DNA of 64,000 nt from Kingdonia uniflora (lineage: Eukaryota; Streptophyta; Magnoliopsida; Ranunculales; Circaeasteraceae), in contig JACGCM010002671.1 of NCBI GenBank assembly GCA_014058105.1, positions 310,001-374,000 on the forward strand, written 5' to 3'. This document shows positions 32,331 through 43,200 of this stretch, one piece after another. The notes under the pieces were generated by a model. That model was not told the DNA's origin. It saw only the letters and a program-made list of their open reading frames with translations, and ran no database searches. The position numbers and the translations under genes are program-made. Each line of letters begins with the position of its first letter. Position 1 is the first letter of the stretch.

Positions 32331-34775
32331 CTACTGCTCACACTTTGGGGATACAACATTCGAACTCTCCCCAGGCCCAGATGAAAGTAAGACAGGGGAA
32401 GGACTAGTTGCATCCACTACAGTAGAAAGTGCATTCAACAATTTTATAACCCTCAGCATCAAATTATCTATATAGGATAACCGTGCTAGCTGCAAGTCAT
32501 ATTCCATGACATATTCAGTTGTAGTAGCCAAGATCTCTTCATGTTATGTTCAAAATTTCTCTACATCAGCATGCAGTATAGCCATAGCACGCAACGTAAC
32601 ATTTTCCGCAGTTAACAGCGTAGCTTCATAAAAATCGGTTTTCACCTTGTTTAGTTCGTCGACAAGCTCTTTACACCAAGCTTCTAGAGATTTTTTCTCC
32701 TGCAGCAGCGAGCCTTTATATTGCCTCGTTATTTACACACTGCGATCCATCTCCTACTTCAGACGGTCTAGCTTTCTATCTACTTTCCTCGAATAATTAA
32801 TCTCGTTTTTAGCGGCGTCCATCATCCTCTGCGACTCGTTATACTTCACATGAAGTTCCTTGAAAACTTCATTACCTTGAATGCACTCCTGCACCAGAGA
32901 TTGCTTGTCCCGGTCAAGAGCAGCGATCCGTGAATTACACTTATCGATGACCTCACGAAGCTCTCGATCTCTCATGGAACATGCCTCCTTGTGAGTTTTG
33001 GCACGGTCGTTCTTTCTCTGACATGAATCTTGAGCCTTACGCAAATCCCAGTTAAGCTTTTTCAAGCGCTCACGCATATAAAGGATTTCAGAATATTGCT
33101 TCTTTAAGAGATCCATATTAGTTGCTATCACCGACTGATGATACAGTAGATCATTCTTCTATTTTTCAATCGTACTTAACTGATCTAGCACTCGCTGATT
33201 CGCAGCCATGGTCTCCGACTTTTTCTTCTTCAGAGATTCTTTCCACTGTTCGGATTCGTTATTAGCAGTCAATATCTTGGCATCCTTACATGACAACTCT
33301 ACAGTCACAGCATTTAGCCGACTCTGCAGCTCCAGCATCTCCGATTCTAGCTTTGAATTCAACGAAGTCTTTCTTTCAACCGCCAACAAACATTGTTGCA
33401 ACTTGGCAGACAATTTTTTATTTGACACGGATATGGCAGCCACGTTGTCATTCTCTTTGTCCTCAACCTAGAAAAACAGATCACAAGAGACAATATATAT
33501 ATCAACAAATATTTATTCCTACAAGACATATCATTCTACAACATGTGTTACAACATTAAGCTATGATACTCGAAGGCAACGTACAACCAAATGCCACAGT
33601 CTAGTTGGTTTGTGACCACACCTTACTACAACTAACATCAACTTGCAAAAGTTCATTAAAGATTACGACCTCTTGCGGAAGGGTTTTATGCCGTGTGTGA
33701 GGCAGCAATTCTTCGACCTCCTCCTCCTTAGAGTCTTCAGCTTGTGATTTTGAGTTTGAAGCTCTCCCACCCTCATCCCTTTTTGCAAATCACATATTTT
33801 CAACCTTATCATTCTCTACTTCTACACCTTTACCACAACTCGAGATATAACGTCTAAATTCATTTTTTACTCTCTCGAGCTCTGACCCATAAAATGTGAT
33901 CGCATCGGCCATCTAACGTTCGTGGTCCGTAGCGGCAACACGTTTCCCCCGCTTTGGCATAATTATCTTCTTCAAGCGTGATTGGGATACTTGCAGATGT
34001 TTTTACGCATCTAGTAAACGCGCTTCTAACAAGGTCACTCTCTTCTGAAAGTTCTGCAGCAGTCTAGCACACTCCACCTTTTTCACCTCCAGATATGCAT
34101 TATGACCCTTCTATCATTCCAGTTCATCACAAGCATGCCTTAGATCATTTTTTAATTGCGTGTGGATATTTTTATCCTCCTTTTTTATATTGAAGAAGAG
34201 AATCCTCATTGCCCTTTTCCCCTACAAAAGTCAAGCTCATCAGGCAATGAACGTACACCACCCCATATGATGGATACTTAAGCCCGAGTTGAGCATCTCT
34301 GTGCCTCTCTACTATGGCGATTGCGCTCTTCTTGCGCTAAGAATTTCACCCAAGCTTGGTGCGGCACTATGTCTCTCTCGGTCAACAGTTCTAAGTAGGC
34401 CTCCTTCAAACCCCTCTCACTATCAACTTCGGCCTCAAAGTACTACGTCAAAGACAATAATGACCTTTGACACTCTGACTTATCACTCTCATCTACAAAT
34501 CGCTTATCCTTAAGGGATTTTTGGAGTAAAATGAACCTATCGGTCTTTTTTCGCAAAACCTCATCCCTCTCAATTTTTATCTTCCCATATCTACATTGAA
34601 GTTCGAATAACTCCTTAAAGGATTTATCAAAATTCGACTTATGAAGGCGTCTCTCATATTCAAGTTTATTATGTACCTGTTGAGTACGATTGATAAAATC
34701 CCTTGCTCGACTCAAGGCCTTCTCCATCTCGAGCACTTTCCCCCTCAAATGAACTACCTCCTACATACAAATCAT
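32331..34775 (-). pseudogene. Antisense coiled-coil coding region in the retrotransposon
   Basis: Minus-strand blocks at about 34769-34443, 33467-33159, 33131-32754 and 32700-32331 encode long helical, charged segments such as KLSAKLQQCLLAVERKTS, RERLKKLNWDLRKAQDSC and REVIDKCNSRIAALDRD, typical of coiled coils. Acceptor-like sites precede two of them (TGTAG|GAGG at about 34768; TTCTAG|GTTGAGG at about 33470). Stops and frame changes separate the blocks, most strongly at 34440-33470. They may be further exons of the antisense gene just upstream (34907-36791) or a second antisense gene. Confidence 0.55.
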
Positions 34776-34906
34776 ACATTCACATCAAAACAACAATATA
34801 CGAACAACAAACACATAAATTTCAAAACCTCGTCCAAAATAGTTCTACCACCAATACAAAGGATAAATTTTAATTAAGTCTCAAGATCTATACTACAACT
34901 ATAGAA

Positions 34907-36791
34907 TCATGATTTAGAACCTGCTACCTCCTTGATTGGATCATCATCCACGGGAGGAGCCGGGGTCTGCTCAGCCACTGAAGAAGCATCATCCTCTGGG
35001 AAGACAATCTTTCCATACTTCCCCGTAAGAGCAAGGTCGATATCTGCTCTGCTCAAACCCCAGGCATATAAGGCTTGAATCAGCTTATTGCGGGCAGCCA
35101 CCGCAATATCAACAACTTTCTTCGCCTTATCTTCAACCTCTTGCTTTGTAGCAACAACTTCCTTCTTGAACTGCTCCCTCTGCAGCATTTTATCATGCTC
35201 AAACTGCTCTTGCAAAGCAGCTTTGTCTGCATCATGTTGCCGAAAAAGTTCAGCACGATTCGCAGCAGCTAACTTCAACACCTCCGCGACCGATTTCCAA
35301 GCAACAGAAAGCTGCACCACACATACAGTAAAATAGTATTACAAGGTCAGATCATTATCTAAAAAAAATGTAATCAAATAACACATTGCATACTTGAGAG
35401 ATGCTGGATCAGATTTGAGTATCTAAGCGGATGGGGTCACGCGTAGCCAAGTCCAACGCCTCCTGCTCCACGGCTTCATGGTTGACACCCTTCGAAGAAG
35501 CTCAGATATCTTTCCCATATTCTTTTTTTTGCTTCTTCAGAGGAGGAGCCATATTCACATCAGTAGCCACCCCCTCAGTTCCCACCGGCGGTAGCTGCAC
35601 ATGCGCTGTTTGCTCAGAAGGCGGCACCAATTTTTTCATTCTTGGTCGCCGAACTAAGGAACTCGCAAAACCCACAGCACATGCAGGAATCTCCATAACA
35701 TCGGCATAAGCAGAGCCAGATACAGCCATAACTCGCTTTTAATGAGCTCGTTGTACTTTTTTAACTACAGAGTTAAGCCTCTTCTCTCTGCGAATTCTTA
35801 GCTCTCCGAGAACTTTATTTAGTTCGCTCCCTTCTCGACTAGCAATGTCGAACAAACTCGATGTATCAGCAACATTTTTTGGTTTAGGCTCTGCCAAAAC
35901 AATAACAAAACTATGCTAGCAACTCGCAGTAAGTTAAGGGACAAGCTGCAGACAGAATGAAGATACTTACTCTCGTTAAAACTCTTATATATTAGCTCGA
36001 GCGCGGGTTCCCCAGGCACTTGCATACAATTACCCCTCACCATCACAAGATGGTCGCACCAAGGCCTCCCAGAAGACTCAAAATCAAAGAATTTCGGCCT
36101 CGTCGAATCACTAAACAAGTATCCGCTCTTCCGATCTTTCATATACTTAAACTTATAGTATTTCAAGACATCGTCTGCAATGAATTGTCTCGCAATACCA
36201 CCATCTCTCCACTTCTGATTAAGGACTTCACAGACCCCCATCATCTCAAAATGTTACCTTTCAATTGATCAGGGTAACTCATTAGTGCATTCATTACCCC
36301 TTTTTGGAAAAAGGTTTAGGGAATACTTAACCCAAATGCGACCTGGTTCAAATAACAGAGAAATCCTTCCTCTACGACCTCTGATCCAGTCCCATTAAAA
36401 TAAACGATATTAATATCATCTCTTATATCCATACTTCTCTTCCAACGATCCAGAGAAGGCACCTGATAATATTCTACATTACAACTCGGTCTCACCAGAG
36501 TTCTAAACCACAACCCTGCATTCATCACATAATCCCCCCATTCTCCGTTTAAACTCTTTTTATACTGTAAAATTTCTTCGCTACATCTACATTCTCGGGA
36601 TACTTAAAAAATTCTCCAGTTTCACCCCAAGCATGCAATCCCACACCCCTCCCAGAAGATACAGACGGATTGTCAGCAGCCACCGTACCAATTACCACAT
36701 AATCATCCATAGTCCTGTCAGATGATGATGATTCCTCACTACTGGCAGATACAACAAATTTACTACTGGATTTCGGGTTTTTTGAGCGCAT
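34907..36791 (-). pseudogene. Antisense spliced gene of the Tat element (gypsy-type transposon protein-like)
   Basis: On the minus strand three exons can be read: 36791-35971, 35890-35395 and 35311-34907. The exon 1/2 junction (GAGA|GTAAGTAT to TTGGCAG|AGCC) and the exon 2/3 junction (CTCAA|GTATG to GTGCAG|CTTTC) keep the frame exactly. Exon 1 starts MRSKNPKSSS and has GLSIP...FF, PDQLKGNILR and VCEVLNQKW.DGG, reminiscent of the plant 'putative gypsy type transposon' (Transposase_28) family. Exon 3 is a helical segment (AELFRQHDADKAALQEQFEHD) and ends PPVDDDPIKEVAGSKS. Lesions: frame changes near 36560 and 36246, stops at about 36313, 35740, 35502 and 35410. Function is unknown; extra ORFs, some antisense, are known in this lineage. 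Confidence 0.6.
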
Positions 36792-36965
36792 CTACCACAC
36801 ATAAAGGGAAAATCTATTCAAAGATTTTATTAACAAAACATGCCTCCTCCCTCAGCTGTACCCAACACATTATTAATCTACCCAAACAGTTCACAAACAT
36901 AACCTACTAGTTTTTCAATAAACTAATACAGCAGAAGAAAAAAAAATGAAAACAGAGGCACTAAC

Positions 36966-37329
36966 CTGTACTAGAAGAGCAACAGTCGTCGACTCCGGTT
37001 ACCGCTCGCACCTCAGACGACAAAACTTTATCCTTCTTAGTAAGATGATCACACAACGCTGGAGGACTGCCTTCAAAATTTGAAAATTTTCTCTCTCTAG
37101 AAATGCTTCTACTTCTGTCTGCAACTGATTGTGTTTTAAGAGAAGAGGGAAGAAAAACTTTTATATTGCCCCTCAGTTTCTGAAACGACAGTTCTTCGGG
37201 ATACGTGTAAACGTCATCTCTCCTAACAGGCACGTCTTTTCGTTTTCCCTCAAAATGGTTTTTGGGGTAACGTGCTCTGTTATCACGTCTGTCCCTCTCC
37301 TCTGCCATTATTACGGACTCACTGCCCAA
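36966..37329 (-). CDS. Possible 5' exon of the antisense gene
   Basis: This 121-codon block (MGSESVIMAEERDRRDNRARYP...) is arginine- and lysine-rich with an SRSISRERKFS stretch. It ends at a consensus donor, CAG|GTTAGT. Joined to the acceptor just before 36791 it would not stay in frame, so either another acceptor is used or this is a separate transcript. No domain is recognised. Confidence 0.35.
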
Positions 37330-38170
37330 GAAGATTTACACAGATCTTACAACACGATTACTTCCAGCAATAACCTACTACGGCTGCACGATCCTGCTAC
37401 ACTTTTTTATAGCATGGTTTCAGTTCAAAATAACCTAAGTAGAGCTATTACAGCTGTCACTTACCACAATGTCGGCTTAACAGACGCAGAAAAATCAGCG
37501 ACAAATCTTGCTTCAGTTCCATTTCATTCAAAAATTATTATAAATACAGAAAGCAATGATGAACCGACCTCAACACAAGCAAATCATTTTATTATGATCA
37601 ACCGTCTGACCTCACATACAATGACAGAACAGATAACTCTCTTCACCAAGCAGAATGGTTTCAATATCAACAACTCTCACAAGTTTATCCAGCGCGTTCT
37701 CAAAGGCTCCGACCAAGTTCCATCGATGATAAAAAATATTCAAGTTAACAACGGCATGGCTCTAAATAACTCATGGCACGAAAGGGATCACGATCTTGTC
37801 ATCTCCATAGACATAATAACACTATATCTCAATAAGGCTACACATATATATAAGGGCGACCTACACAGTTCGGATATATCAGCACTACGTCCTACATATT
37901 TTCGACCTATGTCATCAGTGGCTAGTTCGATATTTGTTCAATGGTGTCTTGCAACAGTTCTAAAAGCAGCTTCAAGCACTTACAAGACAAGATAATGAAA
38001 TTCGAATTTATTATTCAAGGAAAACAAGTTACAAGAATGAACACTTCAACCAGTTCAGAGATAAAGATTACAAGTTCTACAAACATTTTTATCTTTTACA
38101 AAGAATAACATACGTTGCAGATGGCAGTGTAACACTTGAAAAGAAACAATGGAGGGCCCAGCAGAAAAAC
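37330..38170. other. 3' region of the Tat element, unassigned
   Basis: AT-rich sequence upstream (in the antisense sense) of the spliced gene. It may hold its promoter; TATA-like runs such as TATATATAAGG (37846-37856) occur on the plus strand. A long plus-strand open frame at 37129-37995 overlaps the antisense exon and shows no family signature. Confidence 0.35.
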
Positions 38171-38605
38171 TCAAAGCTCAAGGATGGAAATTAGAATGAG
38201 GCAGATGACAAAATTAATCCCACCACTCCTCCATAACCCCCACCTCCGCTTCCAACGAAGGATCTTCTCCACCGTTACAATACCCAATCTTTTCACAGGG
38301 TATCGACAGTACATCTCAGACGACTTCCCCACCTTCTTGTCTTCCACCAACACCGCATCTTCTGCAAACATCCGCAGACAGGACCGACGGTGAGCAGCAA
38401 ACAAAACCACATAATGGAATCGCCACAGTTGATGAAAATCATCCTCCGCCTCCTCTACTTCTTCCCACGTCATCCCATGGAAAGTTGGAGGAACAGGGAT
38501 TGGAGTTGGCAACGAAAGGCTTTGGGTGCCAAAATAGCGAGTTTGCAGACTTGCCATTTTTGTCTGAACTCTAACTTCATATGCTTGGCGTCGAATTATC
38601 ACCAT
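38171..38605 (-). CDS. Unrecognised antisense frame near the 3' LTR
   Basis: A 144-codon minus frame whose likely start is the second Met (MASLQTRYFGTQ, about 38557). It has an acidic WEEVEEAEDDFHQLW stretch and a basic VEKILRWKRRWGLWRSGG stretch. No domain is recognised. Its length within an otherwise stop-rich element suggests it was coding, possibly part of the same antisense unit. Confidence 0.35.
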   Translation of the reverse strand: MVIIRRQAYEVRVQTKMASLQTRYFGTQSLSLPTPIPVPPTFHGMTWEEVEEAEDDFHQLWRFHYVVLFAAHRRSCLRMFAEDAVLVEDKKVGKSSEMYCRYPVKRLGIVTVEKILRWKRRWGLWRSGGINFVICLILISILEL

Positions 38606-38902
38606 TACTGCTACTCAACCCAACATAAAAGTCTGACAACGTTAACCAGGGTGAACAATGATAACAACTATTTACCATATTTTATACCAGTAATATTTAA
38701 TGCACTCCACAACTTCCAATAAGGTATTCATCACAAGTACAGGTCTTAAGAGGAATTTTTGGGAGACCCAACAGTCGAAACTACTATTCTTCCAAGGTAA
38801 AATGGGGGCCATCAATACAACATTTAATTTAGACGACTGGACTTCTCAACCAACACCACTCGCCACACACGTTTCTCCTGCTATTGGCTGAGAGGGGACA
38901 AT

Positions 38903-39650
38903 TGTAAGGACTTATTTCTAATCCCCGTACTGAGTCCGATATTCAAACTCACATAACTCGAGTAAACATACCGATAACCAATCAAGGACTAAAGCAAGGA
39001 GATCTTAATACATACTTCCTCATCTACAGCTCGGGGATGATGAAGCATCCAATAACATCGCACTGCAAAAAATACTCAGATATCTATCAACAGTTCGAAT
39101 ACACGAGAACACTATTAGAGATTGCATCGTCATCAACAGTTCGGAGATATCAAAACATCCTGTGGCGTCGTGCTACAAAAGATACTCCTCCATTTGTCAG
39201 CAGATCGTATGTACGCGAGCATCACAGGAGATCGTATGAAGCTACAACTAAAGAATGTTAATAGATCCGTTACAGATCAACAAGTATCAAGACGTTACAA
39301 AAGTCCACCATGAAGACTCATCAAAACCTGATATTGTAACGTTCCTCATCAATGTAACCAACAGTCATATTATAAAACCTATAAATAAGACTAGATAGCT
39401 ACGAATCAAGGGGGACTGCTCTGAGAACCTCTAAGAGATCATTATATATATATATATATATATCTCTTTGTAATAGCTAGCAGTCTAAATAAACCTCTCT
39501 TTTTCTAAAATCCTCATGAGAGGTCGTGGTTTTTAACCCATTCAAGGGTTTTCCACGCTAAATCTAGTGTTGTTTGTTTCCTAATTAAACATACTAGATT
39601 TCGAAGGTGTAAAGCGCTATCTTCGTGCAATACGAAAATAGGTTATTACA
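38903..39650 (+). repeat. 3' LTR of the Tat-type element
   Basis: Starts TGTAAGGAC, ends GGTTATTACA and is followed by AATTC. It matches the 5' LTR with scattered substitutions. The clearest difference is (AT)n at about 39443-39462 in place of the (CT)n run. Confidence 0.93.
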
Positions 39651-39699
39651 AATTCTTTTTTACAAACCAGGGTTATCCAGGTTCATAATTTATTACCAT

Positions 39700-39830
39700 T
39701 TGCTGGAGTAATTCCTGAGACATAATGAGAATCCCACCAATCCACATGCATGGTATGTCAGGAAACGAACACAAAACCTCTGCTTCTCGAGACATGGTCC
39801 CAAACTGCTATACCAACCCCCGTTTGTTAA
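39700..39830 (-). mobile_element. Possible tRNA-derived SINE
   Basis: On the minus strand, TTGGTATAGCAGTTTGGGA (near 39820) resembles a Pol III A box and TTTTGTGTTCGTTTCCTG (near 39768) a B box, with suitable spacing. The body downstream is short. No target duplication was found. Confidence 0.4.
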
Positions 39831-40271
39831 CATCTTAGATCATCTCCGATGGTGAAGCTCCAATTGAGAGCTCGACATTAGCATTTTGGCCTCTACCAGT
39901 GCCTTGTGCCATTCGTTTTGGAGTTCTGAGCTCAGTTGCAGCGATACATGTTCATCTAAGAGTTAAACAAGGCATCTAATAAACAACAAGTTCCGAGCTG
40001 AGTTTCAATTGATCGTTTTCTGTGGGTTTTAAGCTCCATGGTCGCTGATCGTAAAATGTAAAAACCGTCCCTGCATCCACGCAAAAAAAATACGCGTTCA
40101 GCTCACGTGCACCAAATGCTTGGCAGGATATTGATGCCATTCTACTTAAACAAGAGGGCATTTATGACTATTCATCCCTTCAAAACCCCAGAGATAAAAC
40201 CCTCACTCCTCTCAAGCCAACCTCCTCAGTTTCTCAAATTAGGGTTTCACAAGTCACAAGAAACCAAAATC
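39831..40271 (+). promoter_or_regulatory. Promoter region and leader of MORF8
   Basis: The sequence between the Tat element and the MORF8 start. The last 100 bp are pyrimidine-rich with CTCAAGCC and AAACCCTAG-like words, common in plant leaders of organellar-protein genes. No firm TATA box was identified. Confidence 0.4.
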
Positions 40272-43200
40272 ATGGCGATTTCGTTCATGACTCGAACTAT
40301 AATCACCAAACCAACTCTAACATCTCTCTTCTCACGATCATTCACCTCAAACTCACTCTCTCTAGTTTCACGCTCTTCGTATGTCCTTCGTCTCCGACCC
40401 ATCGTCGCTCTCGCCGAGCTCTCCAGATTCACCTCTAGTGTTGGTATGAGTCAGAGATGTTTCTCATCGCGTCCAACGAAGATGTCTTTGAACGATCCTT
40501 CACCGAACTGGAATAATCGTCCCCCGACTGAGACGATATTGCTCGATGGGTGCGATTTCGAGCATTGGCTCATTGTGATGGAGAAACCTGAAGGAGAACC
40601 AACTAGGGATGAAATCATTGATAGTTATATCCAAACCCTAATGAAGGTGGTTGGAAGGTATGGGTTTATCTTTTGAGATAAAGCGTCAAAATTTAGTCTT
40701 TAATCTATCTTATGCTAAGTTATTAAATTGCGGTAAATTTTGATTTGGTTATAGTTTTTATTTTGTTGCATAGACACAAACAATCATTTTGGTAAAAAGT
40801 AGATAGATGAGAGAGGCTCTAGGTCCTAGGATAACTCAAACTTTATTTTGCGGTCAGGAAATTATTAAATTTCATTACTTTGGCGATTATTTGGACAACT
40901 GGAAGATTATACAAAGACCCATTTTAGTTGAGAAGATCTTAGAGATTTTTGTTTCTCTTTAATTGTGTGTATGCGATTGTCTTACCTCTCGAGACTTATA
41001 GATGAGTCTGTCCTGATGTGCATTATTATTAGGTTGACATGCACATTGTTTTTTTTTTCTTTGTGGAAACCGAATGTCAGGACTTTAGGGATTTTTGAGT
41101 TTTTCCCATTCAAATATTGTAGACTGCTATGCCTTTTTTTTTTACTTGAGTTGCAATTAGTCTGTATTGGTATGTACAGTAGGAATGTGGCAATGAAATA
41201 GGGGTTCAAGTGGGATCTAGACTGCACTAGCTAACTGGGGGATAATGTTTCAGTTCTTGATGAAAACTGCTGCATTTTCTTGTAAGGCTTCTAATCTTTA
41301 TATAAGAGAATCTAGGGATTAAATTTAGTGAAATCTTCTTTTCAAATTTTCACGTAATTGTTCTTAATGAAGTGAGTGAGGGGTTGACTGAAGGTCCTCT
41401 TATGAGTAGATTATTTGTAGAATCTTGGTCGCTTCCGATTGACTTGTAATTTATTTCTTAAGTTGTGTGCTCTCTCCTCGTAATACCACTAGCAAGATTC
41501 TTGGTTTGTTAGAGGTACATTAGAAACTTCTCATGGGAGCAGATATATAATACTTACTGGACTTTGAGAGCACTCCGAGGTTAGCCCTCTAATCAATAAC
41601 ACTAATTGGCAGCCTATTTCATCTAGATACCCTGAGGTAAATGACATTATGCAAGCTGTATATATAGCTACATGAAGACATTACAGTATGGAAGCCAAGA
41701 GCTGATGATAAGTTTATCATCAAATCTGCTTGGAAAAGATAAGAAAACATAAACCAAAAGTTCACTTGTATAAAATAAGCTATATATACAGCTTTATGGC
41801 AAAGATTGGGAAAATCACTAGTCCTAAATTTCAAGTCTGCAGTGGTGACGGTGAAGACAAAAAACACTAGTTTGTGGGTGTTTCTTCTCTAACAAGTATG
41901 GCAGTCCATTTAAAGTATTTGCCTTCATTATAGATCCTCAAGAGTGGGATGCGGAGTTTACATATTTGATCCAACATGCTACCTTCTCATCTACTAAAGC
42001 TAGACTTCTAAGAATAGCTTTCACTTCTACCATTTATCATATTTGTATGAAAATAAACTTTAGGATCTTATATTCCGAAATTAAAAATGCTCAACTCATA
42101 GTCAAACTGATTCTGGAAGAAGTTACATGTAGGGCTCATTATTCTTCAATTAAATTCATTGACTCCCCTGAAGTCAGAGGCTTACTGCTCCAAATCTTCC
42201 ATGTATAAAACCTAAATTCAAGTCAATTGGAAACACAGTGATGAATGCAAACAAAGCTACAGTGGGAGGTATTGTAAGAGACACTGATGGTGGACTCTTC
42301 TTGGTCATGGCTGTCCAGTGAACCCGAATGATATTGGTATTATTGAGTTCAAAGCTATTTTGTTTAGACTTAGACTTGCAAAGGAATATCAGATTACAAG
42401 CATGGAAATTATCTTTGATTGATATGCTGTCCAAATCCTCAATTACAATAATTCACAACCATGACGAGGAATTCATATTTTGAGATGAGAGAGATTGATC
42501 AGATCAGTACTACCATGGTCAAAATCTTGTACTCATTCACGGAGAGAAGGCAACAAAGCACCTGAGTTTCTAGCTTCACATTATATTATAAATTCAGTGT
42601 AATATTTGATTTTACTTTTTGTCTTTTCCCAAGGATCTCCAATTGTCGAGATTGTTGCCAAAGGATGTAATTACCCTAGGATGTAATATTTTTTTTTCTT
42701 TTATGTGCCGGTGGGGGGTCAAGTCCTAACACCAACTTTACTCACAAAAAAAGTAGGAATATTATACTACCTGCAGCAGTAGCGATTTTCACAGCTAGAC
42801 CGCAGATTTATTTTGCTTTCCCTCTTTTTATACTGTTGGTCCCCTTGATTTACCAAGTAAAAAAAATCTTACTGCGGTTGTTGGGAAGTTTAGAGTCGAC
42901 ATAGATTGAATATCTCATAAAGTAAGAACTAAGAAGTGCTCTCCTGAACTCTGATTCAGATAAAGTTTCTTAGATACATTGTGGCAGTGTTTTTATTTTT
43001 TGGATAAAATGATATGTTGTTGAAGGTTATTATGGGGTAGTAGTAGGGTCATCTGATCTTCACTTGGCAGGGGAGCTTATATTGTTGAATATTGCCATTG
43101 GGTATTGCATTATCTTTTCAAGTAGATTGTGCATGCATAATCCAAGCTCTAGAAAAGACTTGTTCTATGGGTCATCTGATGCTCACTTGCATTTTCTAAT

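Larger units (their letters stand above)
24732..39650 (+). mobile_element. Ty3/gypsy retrotransposon, Tat type, 14.9 kb, inactive
   Basis: The element has LTRs of 758 and 748 bp, a perfect AATTC duplication, a primer-binding site starting TGGCGTCGTCTGTGGGAAC (25492) and a purine tract GAGAGGGGACAA just before the 3' LTR. The order is gag, protease, RT, RNase H, a second RNase H, integrase, a 146-bp tandem repeat, an antisense gene region, then the 3' LTR. The second RNase H and the long 3' region are marks of the Tat lineage (Tat/Ogre/Retand group). Stops, frame changes and lost catalytic residues show it cannot move by itself. Many lesions look like C-to-T or G-to-A changes. Confidence 0.93.

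Noticed and set aside
37129..37995. 288-codon plus-strand frame inside the Tat element
   Set aside because: It overlaps the antisense SR-like exon, has no domain signature and its codon content looks like the shadow of AT-rich sequence. The opposite strand carries splice-consistent coding.
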